This document shows, piece by piece, positions 9,513 through 17,452 of a stretch of DNA of 64,000 bases. The stretch's first letter is position 1. Each line of letters starts with the position of its first letter. Made by a program: the position numbers and the translations under genes. The notes beneath the pieces were generated by a model that searched no databases, had not been told where the DNA came from, and worked only from the letters and a program-made list of their open reading frames with translations. The DNA comes from Leucobacter sp. CX169 (lineage in GTDB: Bacteria > Actinomycetota > Actinomycetes > Actinomycetales > Microbacteriaceae). The stretch covers positions 2,666,001-2,730,000 of the forward strand of contig NZ_CP071051.1 of NCBI RefSeq assembly GCF_017161405.1, in the 5' to 3' direction.

Positions 9513-11198
9513 ATGATTGATCTGGACAAGCACGCCCCGCTCCCCACGGTGCGCGAGGTGCTCGCGCTGCCCGAGTTCGCCGCGGGCGAGCCGACGCTGA
9601 TCGCGGGCGGGGCCGGCCTCGATGCCCCCGTGCGTTGGGCTCACGTCGCCGCCGGCGAGGGCGTCGCGTCGCTGCTGGACGGTGGCGAGCTGATCCTGAC
9701 GACGGGCGCGGGTTGGCCACAGGATCCTGCCGCTCGTGCCGCACTGTTTGCGGGTCTGCTCGACGCTGGCGTCGCCGCCATCGTGCTCGAGATTAGCCGC
9801 CACCTCGACGCGGCCCCCGACCTGCTCGTCGAGGCGTGCGAGGAGCGTGGCGTCCCCCTGATTGTGCTCGCGCGCGAGGTGCGCTTCGTGCAGATCACGC
9901 AGCGCGTGCACCGCCTCATCCTCGCCGGGCAGAGCGAGGCGTTGCAGGCGCGCGCTACCGTGCACGCCATGCTGACGGAGCTCGGCCTCAACCGCAGCCC
10001 CGTCGACTACGTCATTGAGCGTCTCGCCGAGGCCATCGGCGCGCCCGTCGTGCTCGAGAACTCGGCGCACGACGTCATCGCGTGGTCGAGCCCGTCGCTC
10101 GGCGACGATCCCGAAGAGGTGCTCGCAGCCTGGGCGCCCCGGCCGGCGGGCGGCGTTCTGCTGCCCGAAGGATGGGAACAGGTGCCGGTCGAGGCACGCG
10201 GCACGCGTTGGGGCGCTCTGACCGCCCTGCCCGGGCCGGCGCACCCCGCGGGGCGCCGCACCGTGCTCGAACTCGGCGCATTCGCGCTCGCCCTCGGACG
10301 CCTCGCCGACACCGACGCTGACCAGTGGGTGCGCTTCAGCTCGAAGCAGCTTGTCGAGCGGCTGCTCGCCGGACGGTACCGTCGCGACACCGAGCTCGCC
10401 GTGCAGCTCGCGGCGGGCGGGCTGCCGGTCGAGGATCGGACGCTCGTCGGGGTCACCCTGCGCGGCACCGGCGACTTCGGCTCGCACGGCTCGCTCGAGC
10501 GCGCGGTGCTCGAGACCGCGCTGCGCCGCTCGATCGCGCCCGAGGGCCGGGCCATCATCGCCGCGGACGACGGCGTCGAGGGGTCAGACGCCGGCGCTGA
10601 CTCGGCAGGATCCGGGCAGGTCTTGCTCGCCCTGCTCTCGTTCCCGCTCGGCGACCCGCGCATTGATCCTGCCGCCGATCAGGGCGCGGCCCCTCCCCTA
10701 GCCAGCCGCCTGGCCCGCGAGCTCGAGATGCTCGTGCCCACGACCGTGCCCGCGGGCTGGCGCGCGCACCTCGCGATCGGCATTCCGGATCGCGGCGTTC
10801 GCGGGCTCGTCACCTCCCTCGAACGCGTGCGGGCGGCGGGGCGGCTCGAAGCCGCCGCTCGCATCGGACGCGTGACGGTGCAGCAGGCGGCGAGGCAGCC
10901 ACTCGCCTACCTCGTCCGCGGGTTCTCTGGCTCCCCCGAACTCCAGGAGTTCGTCACCGAGACCCTCGGCCCGGTGCTCGACTACGACCGCACGCGCGCG
11001 GGCGACCTCGTCCGCGTGCTGGCCGCCTACACCGAGCACCCGACGAACCGTTCACTTGCGGCTCAGCAGTCACGGCTGTCACGCTCGGTGTTCTACCAGC
11101 GGCTCGCCCTGATCGAGGACCTGCTCGGGGTCGACCTCGCCGACGGCACCACGATCGCGACGCTCACTGTCGCCTTGATCGCGGCGAAGGAGCGGTAG
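9513..11198 (+). CDS. PucR-family transcriptional regulator
   Basis: A 561-residue regulator. The N-terminal PucR-like domain (about 1-130) begins PTVREVLALPEFAAGEPTL and contains VRWAHVAAGEG and GGELILTTGAGW. The C-terminus has the PucR-type helix-turn-helix (NRSLAAQQSRLSRSVFYQRL). Members of the family control purine, GABA and amino-acid breakdown. ATG 9513 has AGAGGA at 9501-9506. Divergent from the aminotransferase/mmsA operon, it is the likely regulator of that operon, perhaps through the shared palindrome. The coding region carries two copies of the window's GGATCCTGCC repeat, giving the peptide DPA each time. Confidence 0.9.
   Translation: MIDLDKHAPLPTVREVLALPEFAAGEPTLIAGGAGLDAPVRWAHVAAGEGVASLLDGGELILTTGAGWPQDPAARAALFAGLLDAGVAAIVLEISRHLDAAPDLLVEACEERGVPLIVLAREVRFVQITQRVHRLILAGQSEALQARATVHAMLTELGLNRSPVDYVIERLAEAIGAPVVLENSAHDVIAWSSPSLGDDPEEVLAAWAPRPAGGVLLPEGWEQVPVEARGTRWGALTALPGPAHPAGRRTVLELGAFALALGRLADTDADQWVRFSSKQLVERLLAGRYRRDTELAVQLAAGGLPVEDRTLVGVTLRGTGDFGSHGSLERAVLETALRRSIAPEGRAIIAADDGVEGSDAGADSAGSGQVLLALLSFPLGDPRIDPAADQGAAPPLASRLARELEMLVPTTVPAGWRAHLAIGIPDRGVRGLVTSLERVRAAGRLEAAARIGRVTVQQAARQPLAYLVRGFSGSPELQEFVTETLGPVLDYDRTRAGDLVRVLAAYTEHPTNRSLAAQQSRLSRSVFYQRLALIEDLLGVDLADGTTIATLTVALIAAKER
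9720..9729. repeat. Iterated palindrome core CAGGATCCTG inside pucR
   Basis: In-frame copy encoding Gln-Asp-Pro. It shows the repeat is tolerated in coding sequence. Confidence 0.75.
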
Positions 11199-11246
11199 AG
11201 CAGGTTCCGCCGGGCGCGCAACCCGGTCGCGTCGTTTTCACTCCTG

Positions 11247-11268
11247 AGTAGATCTGCGCTCAGTAGTA
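11247..11268. repeat. Dispersed repeat AGTAGATCYGCGCTCA, copy 1
   Basis: A 22-base motif lying between convergent pucR and the methyltransferase. It matches 33442-33463 at 20 of 22 positions. Confidence 0.65.
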
Positions 11269-11346
11269 CCGATTTCACGATTTCGGCCCGATTCTGCGCA
11301 TTTCTACTCTTGGGCGCAAGGGCCGGCGCCGACGCGAACTCCAGAC

Positions 11347-11388
11347 GCACAGCGACCCCGCACCCATCGGTGCGGGGTCGCTGTGCGG
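11347..11388. terminator. Bidirectional terminator between pucR and the rRNA/tRNA methyltransferase
   Basis: A perfect 19-bp stem (CGCACAGCGACCCCGCACC, CATC loop, complement) sits just beyond the methyltransferase stop in the convergent gap. Confidence 0.88.
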
Positions 11389-11399
11389 AACAGCCAGAG

Positions 11400-12680
11400 C
11401 TACTTGCGGCGCAGGACCGCGAGCGCCTCGACGTGATGCGTGTGCGGGAAGAGGTCGAAGCCGCGCACCGACTGCAGCTCGTAGCCCAGCTCGGAGAACG
11501 TCGCCACATCGCGCGCGAGCGCCACCGGGTCACACGCCACGTAGATGAGGTTCGCCGGGGCGAGCTCGGCCAGCATGCGGCAGACCTCTCCGCCCGCACC
11601 CGAGCGCGGCGGGTCGAGCACGACGGTGGCGTTGCGGATGCGTTCGCGCGAGACGGCGTTCGCCTCGCGCAGCAGGCCGCCGAGATAACGGTCGACGCGC
11701 TCGGTGATGGCGCGTGCGCCCACGAGCTCGGCCAGGTTCTCGGCGGCGTCGTCGGTCGCATTGGCATCGGACTCGACGCTCGTGACCTTGAAGTTCGCGC
11801 CCATGGCCTCGGTCATGGCCGCGGCAAAGAGGCCGGCACCGCCGTAGAGGTCCATGTTTGCGGCGTTCGCGTCGACGCGGCCCTCCTCCGCAAGCGCGGC
11901 GACGGCGTCGCGGATCGCCGTGAACAGCACCTCGGGCGCCTCGCGGTGCACCTGCCAGAATCCGCCGGCGCGCACCATGAAGCCGCGCTCGCCCACGAAC
12001 TCGCGAATGAGGTCTTTCTCGCCGGCGCGCTCGCGCGAGCCCGTGTAGGTGATGAGCATGCGCGAGTCATCGGCGCTCGGGGCGATGAGGTCGACCGAAT
12101 CGACGTCCGGCATGTGCTCGCCGAGCGGCGCGATCGCGACGATGCGCGGGTCAGCCAGCGGCAGCGTCTTCGTCTTGATGACGCGGCGGCTGCGGGCGGC
12201 GAAGGGGCCGGCGATGCCGGTCTCGGGGTCGACGTTCAAGCGGACGCGCGTGCGCCAGCCGAGGCCGTTGTTATCGCGGTCGCCGGGGGCTGCCTCGACG
12301 GCGACGTCGATGTCGATCTTCGCCATGCGGGACATCGAGTCACGCAGCACAAACGCCTTGAGCTCGCGCTGCTTCTTCAGCGAGATGTGACCGAACTCGG
12401 CGCCGCCGACGCGATCGTCGGGGTCACGCGACACGTCGGCCTCGGGCCAGACGTGGGGGCGGCGATCGGGCGACGCCTCGAGCACCTGCGTGACGCTCGC
12501 GCGAACGAACGACTTCTTACGGGCCTCGGTGACGCGGGCCATCACGCGCTCCCCGGGGATTGCGTCGGCCACGAAGACCACGCGGCCCTCATAGCGAGCC
12601 ACGCACACGCCGCCGTGGGCGAGGTTGGTGATCTCAAGTTCGATCTCGTCGCCGATTGCGAGCGCTGCGTTCTGGGTCAT
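11400..12680 (-). CDS. TrmA/RlmD-family uridine-C5 methyltransferase
   Basis: A 426-residue SAM-dependent RNA m5U methyltransferase. An N-terminal TRAM domain (about 8-65: IGDEIELEITNLAHGG, RVVFVADAIPGE) binds RNA. The Rossmann domain has NMDLYGGAGLFAAAM, the proline-rich LDPPRSGAG, and the catalytic cysteine in IYVACDPVALARD. The family modifies tRNA U54 or 23S rRNA uridines; which RNA cannot be settled here. The Fe-S cysteines of RlmD are not evident. Start ATG 12680. The 74-bp gap to maf is a divergent promoter. Confidence 0.9.
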   Translation of the reverse strand: MTQNAALAIGDEIELEITNLAHGGVCVARYEGRVVFVADAIPGERVMARVTEARKKSFVRASVTQVLEASPDRRPHVWPEADVSRDPDDRVGGAEFGHISLKKQRELKAFVLRDSMSRMAKIDIDVAVEAAPGDRDNNGLGWRTRVRLNVDPETGIAGPFAARSRRVIKTKTLPLADPRIVAIAPLGEHMPDVDSVDLIAPSADDSRMLITYTGSRERAGEKDLIREFVGERGFMVRAGGFWQVHREAPEVLFTAIRDAVAALAEEGRVDANAANMDLYGGAGLFAAAMTEAMGANFKVTSVESDANATDDAAENLAELVGARAITERVDRYLGGLLREANAVSRERIRNATVVLDPPRSGAGGEVCRMLAELAPANLIYVACDPVALARDVATFSELGYELQSVRGFDLFPHTHHVEALAVLRRK

Positions 12681-12754
12681 GTGCTCTATTCTCTCAGGCC
12701 GCGGCTGAGAAGGCGTGCGCGGCGTGCGCCTCGCCCGCTCGATACACTCGGCCC

Positions 12755-13411
12755 ATGGAACTCGGCACTCTGCAACTCGTCCTCGCATCCACCTCCCCCG
12801 CCCGGCTTGCGGTGCTGCGCGCCGCCGGGATCGAGCCGATTTGCTTCTCACCCGAGGTCGACGAACGCGCCGCGGTCGAGGCCCGTGAAGCGGAGCTTGG
12901 CCGCCGCCTCAGCGCGCCCGAAATGGTCGAGTACCTCGGCCGGGTCAAGGCAGAGGACGTCGTCGCGCGCCACGGCCACGAGATTAACGGGCTCGTGCTC
13001 GGCGGCGACTCGGCGTTCCTGCTGGACGACGCGATCCTGGGCAAGCCGCACCTGCCCGAGGTGGCGCTGGCACGGGCGCAGGATCACCGCGGCCGATCAG
13101 GCGTGCTGCACTCAGGGCACTGGTTGATCGACCACCGTGCCGGAACCACGCAGCGCGCGGTGGGCGCCGTCGACACCGCGACGGTGCGCCTCGCCGCCGA
13201 CGTCACCGACGCTGAGCTCAGCGCGTACGTCGGAACGGGCGAGCCGCTCGAGCTCGCGGGCGGCTTCGCGATCGACGGTTTGGCGGGCGCGTTCATCGAA
13301 TCGATCGAGGGCGCCCCGAGCTGCGTGATCGGGCTGTCGCTGCCCGCGCTCCGCCGCATGGTGCGGGAGCTCGGGCACGAGTACCCGGCGCTTTGGAATC
13401 GCGGGGCCTAG
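12755..13411 (+). CDS. maf: Maf family nucleotide pyrophosphatase
   Basis: A 218-residue Maf protein. Members hydrolyse non-canonical or modified nucleoside triphosphates to monophosphates and restrain septum formation when overproduced. Seen: LVLASTSPARLAVLRAAGI at the N-terminus, EVDERA, the LGGDSAFLLDDAILGKP loop, and the distal LAGGFAIDGLAGAFIESIEG. ATG 12755 lies 6 nt after TACACT (12743-12748), which indicates a leaderless transcript. Convergent with resB. Confidence 0.93.
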   Translation: MELGTLQLVLASTSPARLAVLRAAGIEPICFSPEVDERAAVEAREAELGRRLSAPEMVEYLGRVKAEDVVARHGHEINGLVLGGDSAFLLDDAILGKPHLPEVALARAQDHRGRSGVLHSGHWLIDHRAGTTQRAVGAVDTATVRLAADVTDAELSAYVGTGEPLELAGGFAIDGLAGAFIESIEGAPSCVIGLSLPALRRMVRELGHEYPALWNRGA

Positions 13412-13421
13412 CCCCGACGCC

Positions 13422-13452
13422 GGCGGCGGGGCCGCTGGACGCCCCTGCCGCC
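13422..13452. terminator. Probable terminator between maf and resB
   Basis: GGCGGCGGGGC pairs with GCCCCTGCCGCC (one bulge) in the 48-bp convergent gap. A short T-run (gctttt) follows on the plus strand. Confidence 0.6.
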
Positions 13453-13459
13453 GAACGCC

Positions 13460-15112
13460 CTAGAGCTTTTCGCGGTGCTCGTCGCGCAGCTGTGCCACGG
13501 CGCGGGCCAGCGTCGGGTCGTCGCCGCGGGCGAGCGCAGCGTACTCGAGCACGACGCCGTCCTCGCTCGGGACCGCCTTCACCCACATGCGGCGGCGCGG
13601 CACGAACAGTGAGGTCAGCAGGCCGAAGGTCGCGATCAGCGCGAAGATTAGGATCCAGACCTGGGCCGGGTTGCGCATCACGTCGAAGGAGACGTAGCGC
13701 GGCACCGACTCGAGTGTGACCGAGCCGAGGCCGTTCGGCAGCTGGACCGTCTCCCCCGGCGTCAGCTGCAGCGACTTGACGTCGGTGCCGCGGCCGGTGA
13801 GCTGCTCCATCTTGCTGGTGTCGAGCGCGTACACCGACTGAGGCACGCCCCCATCGATGCCGAGGTCGCCGACGAACGCGTCGATCGTGAGCACGGGGTT
13901 CTCGAGGTCGGGGTAGTTCGAGGTGAACGCGCCCGATTCGAGGTCTGCCTTTGTCGGGTAGAAGAACCCGCGCAGGCCGAGCTGCGTGCCCAGTCCGTCC
14001 GGGACCTTGATGACGCCGAGCGAGGTGAGGTTCGTGTCTTGCGGGATGAACGGCACGGCCTCTTGGAAGACGACCTCGCCCTCCGCATCGCGCACCGTGA
14101 GCTTCGGCGCGTAGCCGTTGCCGAGCAGGTACACCTGCGAGCCATACACGCGGAGCGGGTGATTCACCTTGACCTGCTCGGACGACTCGGTGCCGTCCGG
14201 CTTGATCAGGGTGACCGACGCGGTGAAGTCGCGCACCTGGCCAAGCGCGTCGAGGTTGCCGTCGTCGGGCGTGACGTACACGACGTCGAGGTCGTCGAGG
14301 CGGAGGCTGAACGGAATGAGGCTCGCCTCGTCAAAGCCGCGGCCCGGGTTCACCGTGTCGAAGTCGATGATGGCGTTGACCATCGATTCGCCCTCGACGA
14401 TCACGCGCTGGCCGTGGAAGGTGAGCGCGCCGCCGACACCGACGAACACGAGCACGCCGACCAGGCCGACGTGGAAGAGTAAGTTGCCGGTCTCGCGGAG
14501 GTACCCGCGTTCGGCTGACACCGAGACTTCAGTGACTCCGCGGCGCTCGGTGTGCTGCGTCTGCACGCGATAGCGCTGGCGGCGCAGGATCTTCGCCGCG
14601 GCGTCGATTGCCTGGGTCGCGAACGCTTCGCGCTCGGTGGGAGTCGACTCGGGGTTTGAGATGCGCGTCTCGGCGAAGCCGGCCATGCGCTGGAGGCGGG
14701 CCGGCGTCTTAGGCGGTGCCCCGCGCAGCGCCTTCCAGTGGTGCGCGATGCGGGGCAGCACGCAGCCGATGAGCGAAATGAACAGCAGCAGGTAGATCGC
14801 CGAGAACCACACCGAGCCGTAGACATCGAACGCCTGGATGGGGAAGGCGTCAAGAATCGCGAACGCCTTCGGGTCATTGGTTTGATAGGCAATGACGCCG
14901 TTCGGGTCGGCGCTGCGCTGCGGCAGCAGGGATCCTGGGATGGCCGCGACCGCAAGCAGCAACAGCAGAATCAACGCGACCCGCATGCTCGTCAGCTGTC
15001 GCCAGAACCAGCGCAGGTAACCCCGAACGCCCAGCTCGGGCGACTCGACCTTGTAGGCCGTGTTCTGCGAGGCCGGCATCGAGCCGTCGTAAAAATCAGA
15101 GGGGCGTGACAT
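13460..15112 (-). CDS. resB: Cytochrome c biogenesis protein ResB
   Basis: A 550-residue membrane protein of the ResB/Ccs1 family, part of system II haem delivery to apocytochrome c. Seen: a first transmembrane helix with MRVALILLLLLAVAAIPGSLLPQ, a second (VWFSAIYLLLFISLIGCVLPR), a third with LLFHVGLVGVLVFVGVGGALT, a large external domain, and a last helix (PAQVWILIFALIATFGLLTSLFVPRRR). ATG 15112 is inside the end of ccdA, so translation is coupled. It is the last gene of the operon. The CcsB/CcsA partner that normally follows is absent, and maf lies convergent instead. Confidence 0.92.
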   Translation of the reverse strand: MSRPSDFYDGSMPASQNTAYKVESPELGVRGYLRWFWRQLTSMRVALILLLLLAVAAIPGSLLPQRSADPNGVIAYQTNDPKAFAILDAFPIQAFDVYGSVWFSAIYLLLFISLIGCVLPRIAHHWKALRGAPPKTPARLQRMAGFAETRISNPESTPTEREAFATQAIDAAAKILRRQRYRVQTQHTERRGVTEVSVSAERGYLRETGNLLFHVGLVGVLVFVGVGGALTFHGQRVIVEGESMVNAIIDFDTVNPGRGFDEASLIPFSLRLDDLDVVYVTPDDGNLDALGQVRDFTASVTLIKPDGTESSEQVKVNHPLRVYGSQVYLLGNGYAPKLTVRDAEGEVVFQEAVPFIPQDTNLTSLGVIKVPDGLGTQLGLRGFFYPTKADLESGAFTSNYPDLENPVLTIDAFVGDLGIDGGVPQSVYALDTSKMEQLTGRGTDVKSLQLTPGETVQLPNGLGSVTLESVPRYVSFDVMRNPAQVWILIFALIATFGLLTSLFVPRRRMWVKAVPSEDGVVLEYAALARGDDPTLARAVAQLRDEHREKL

Positions 15113-15860
15113 AGCCGCCAATCACCGCCTGCAGTTCGAACATGATGATGCTCCAGAGTCCGGTCACCATCAGCAGACCGATGAGAACCATCATCGCACC
15201 GCCGATCAGGTTGACAGTGCGGATATTGCGCTTGAAGAATCCGGTGGCCTGGGTCATCCAGCCAAAGCCGAGCGCGGCCGCGAGGAACGGGAGGCCGAGG
15301 CCGACGCAGTAGGCAAGGCCGAGCACGACTGCGCGCCCGGTCGACTGCGTCTGCAGGCCGAGGGTCATGATGGTCGCGAGTGTGGGGCCGAGGCAGGGCG
15401 TCCAGCCGATGGCGAAGACAATGCCGAGCGCGGGCGCGCCAATCAGGCCGACCTTTGGTTTCACGTGCAACTTTTTCGTGCGTTGGAAGCCGCCAAAGAG
15501 CCCCATAAACACGAGGCCCATGACGATGACGATCGCGCCCATCACCCGGGTGATGACGCCCTCCCACTGCACGAGCCAGGCGCCGACGGTGCCCGCAAGC
15601 GCCATCATCAGCACGAAAACCAGCGAGAAGCCGGCGATGAACAGCAGCACGCCAGTCACGACCCGGCGGCGATCGCGGCGCGCGTCGGCCTTCTCGTCGC
15701 CGGTGCGTACGCCGGATCCGGCCACGCCGCCGACGTACGCGAGATACCCCGGCACGAGCGGGAGCACGCACGGGGACAGGAAGGAGATCAGGCCCGCGGC
15801 AAGCGATACCGCGAGGGCAACGAGCATCTGCCCGTCGGCCACCGTCTGCTGAATGTCCAC
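15096..15860 (-). CDS. ccdA: CcdA-type thiol-disulfide transmembrane transporter
   Basis: A 254-residue, six-helix DsbD-like protein that passes electrons from cytoplasmic thioredoxin to the outside. The two redox cysteines are in the expected helices: FLSPCVLPLVPGYLAYVGG (C31) and IGWTPCLGPTLATI. Start GTG 15860, a few bases after the ResA-like stop. It overlaps resB by 17 bases. In the operon it would recycle the ResA-like protein, which reduces the haem-binding cysteines of apocytochrome c. Confidence 0.94.
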   Translation of the reverse strand: MDIQQTVADGQMLVALAVSLAAGLISFLSPCVLPLVPGYLAYVGGVAGSGVRTGDEKADARRDRRRVVTGVLLFIAGFSLVFVLMMALAGTVGAWLVQWEGVITRVMGAIVIVMGLVFMGLFGGFQRTKKLHVKPKVGLIGAPALGIVFAIGWTPCLGPTLATIMTLGLQTQSTGRAVVLGLAYCVGLGLPFLAAALGFGWMTQATGFFKRNIRTVNLIGGAMMVLIGLLMVTGLWSIIMFELQAVIGGYVTPL

Positions 15861-15865
15861 TGGGG

Positions 15866-16489
15866 CTACGCCGCGTCCTCTGCCAGGGTTTCCTTCACGA
15901 GGGTGCGCAGCTGTGAGGCAGACGCGATCTGGCCGACCACGCGGTGGGCCACGCGGCCCTCGCGGTCGAGCACGAGCGTCGTGGGCACCGCGTTGAGGGG
16001 GATCTGGCCCGCGAACGCGCGCTGCACGGCTCGGTCGCCGACCGAGTCCATGATCGAGGGGTACTCGATCTCGAACTCCTTCGCGAACTGCAGCGCCTGA
16101 GCGGCCTGATCACGCGTGTTCACCCCGAGAAAGCGCACCTCGTCATCGGCGTACTCGGCGTCGATCTCGGCCAAGTCGGGGGCCTCGGCGCGGCACGGCG
16201 CGCAGCCGGCGTACCAGAAGTTCACCACCGTGACAGTACCCACATAGTCGGCAGAGACGATGGTTTCGCCCTGCTCTCCCTCGCCCGTGAACTCGACGGG
16301 CTGGGTGCGCGCCTCAGGGGTGATCGAGGTGGTGGTGCCGTCGCCTGCGATGAACCCTTTGTCGCTGCCGTCCGCCCACTGCTGGGCGAGCGTATCGCCG
16401 CCGCCCGAGCAGCCAGTCAGCGCTGCGGCGAGCGCGAGCGGGAGTGCGGCGAGCGCGAGGGTGCGCCTGCGGGTACTGCGCTGGGTCAT
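15866..16489 (-). CDS. ResA/TlpA-like thioredoxin lipoprotein
   Basis: A 207-residue exported thioredoxin-fold protein. The signal peptide (RRRTLALAALPLALAAALTGC) ends in lipobox LTGC, so it is probably a membrane-anchored lipoprotein. The redox motif is CAPC in VVNFWYAGCAPCRAEAP, and the cis-proline loop is NAVPTTLVLD. It reduces apocytochrome c thiols using CcdA as donor. Its start overlaps the upstream phosphatase by ATGA. Order ResA-CcdA-ResB matches system II operons. Confidence 0.92.
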   Translation of the reverse strand: MTQRSTRRRTLALAALPLALAAALTGCSGGGDTLAQQWADGSDKGFIAGDGTTTSITPEARTQPVEFTGEGEQGETIVSADYVGTVTVVNFWYAGCAPCRAEAPDLAEIDAEYADDEVRFLGVNTRDQAAQALQFAKEFEIEYPSIMDSVGDRAVQRAFAGQIPLNAVPTTLVLDREGRVAHRVVGQIASASQLRTLVKETLAEDAA

Positions 16490-17130
16490 ACCGCCCCAAC
16501 GTCCTTCGCCCCGGCGACCAATTCGGCGGCGGGAGTGCGATAGTCGACCTCGAACCAGCGTTCGCCGCGGCGTTCAAAGGTCGTGATGCTCGAAAGCTCG
16601 CAGCGGCGCGAGCGGGGGTCGTGGAAGAGCGCTTTGCCCGCGACGTCGAGGTGGGTCACCCAGATGGGCGCCTGGTGCGTGACGAAGACGATGTCGCCGC
16701 CGTCGGTTGCGTCCCACGCGTCGTTCATCGCGTCACGCATGCGCGAGGCGATCGAGCGGTAAGGCTCTCCCCAGCTCGGACGGAACGGGTTGATGAACTT
16801 GAGCCAGTGCTTCGGGTTCTTGAACGCGGCGTCAGGGCCCGAATTCTTCAGCCCCTCAAAGGCGTTCGTGGGCTCGATGATGCGCGCATCGGTCACGATC
16901 TCGAGGCTGAGTGCGCCCGCGATGGGCCGCGCCGACTGCTGCGTGCGCTCGAGCGGAGACGCCGCGAGCTTGCGCACGATGCGGTCGCTGCCAGCGAGTT
17001 CAAGCGCGGCGGCCTCGGCCATCGCATGGCCGCGCTCGGACAGACGGAACTCGGGAAGTCGTCCGTACAGTACGCCGTCGGGGTTATAGACCTCGCCGTG
17101 GCGCACCAGGTGCAGGAGTTTGTCGCTCAC
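16486..17130 (-). CDS. Histidine phosphatase family protein
   Basis: A 214-residue phosphoglycerate-mutase-like phosphatase. The phosphohistidine motif LHLVRHGEVYNP lies at 6-17; RLSERGH, SPLERTQQSARPI and FVTHQAPI supply the other active-site residues. The real substrate is unknown. It heads the cytochrome c maturation operon, a placement common in actinobacteria, and overlaps the next gene by four bases. Confidence 0.9.
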   Translation of the reverse strand: MSDKLLHLVRHGEVYNPDGVLYGRLPEFRLSERGHAMAEAAALELAGSDRIVRKLAASPLERTQQSARPIAGALSLEIVTDARIIEPTNAFEGLKNSGPDAAFKNPKHWLKFINPFRPSWGEPYRSIASRMRDAMNDAWDATDGGDIVFVTHQAPIWVTHLDVAGKALFHDPRSRRCELSSITTFERRGERWFEVDYRTPAAELVAGAKDVGAV

Positions 17131-17225
17131 GTGCCCATTCTACGTTCGGCGTGGCTGGGAGTTCGGGGGTGGCCCCATCTTCACCCTCGGCCGCCCGCCC
17201 CGGCCATCTTCGGCCTGCTCGGCCC

Positions 17226-17332
17226 CGGTGTGGGCGTGCGTCGGTGGTCCCCCGGTCCCCGGGTCCCCGGTCCCCGGTCCTCTTGTCCCCGGCCCCCCGG
17301 TCCCCTGGACCCCCTTGTCCCTGGTCCCCCAC
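17226..17332. repeat. Degenerate GGTCCCC low-complexity tract
   Basis: About a dozen imperfect 8-9 base repeats of CCCCGGT/GGTCCCC, with strong C/G strand bias, lie between the phosphatase and aspS promoters. No gene is credible here; every frame gives Pro/Gly/Val-rich nonsense. Confidence 0.75.
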
Positions 17333-17338
17333 CGAGGC

Positions 17339-17383
17339 GTCTCAATCTGCGGCTTCAATCGCCGGGAAGCCGCAGATTGAGAC
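17339..17383. repeat. Hairpin repeat CAATCTGCGGCTT, copy 1
   Basis: A 17-bp perfect stem (GTCTCAATCTGCGGCTT, 11-nt loop, complement) upstream of aspS. The inner 13 bases of each arm recur at 31386-31440. Confidence 0.75.
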
Positions 17384-17411
17384 TTCTCGTCGGAGCTTCC
17401 CGCGCAGAATG

Positions 17412-17423
17412 GCAGGATCCTGC
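17412..17423. repeat. Iterated palindrome GCAGGATCCTGC upstream of aspS
   Basis: The copy lies about 18 bases upstream of the aspS -10 box, so it overlaps the -35 region. Confidence 0.75.
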
Positions 17424-17452
17424 GACCCCGCCACGCCCGATAGACTGTGCGG

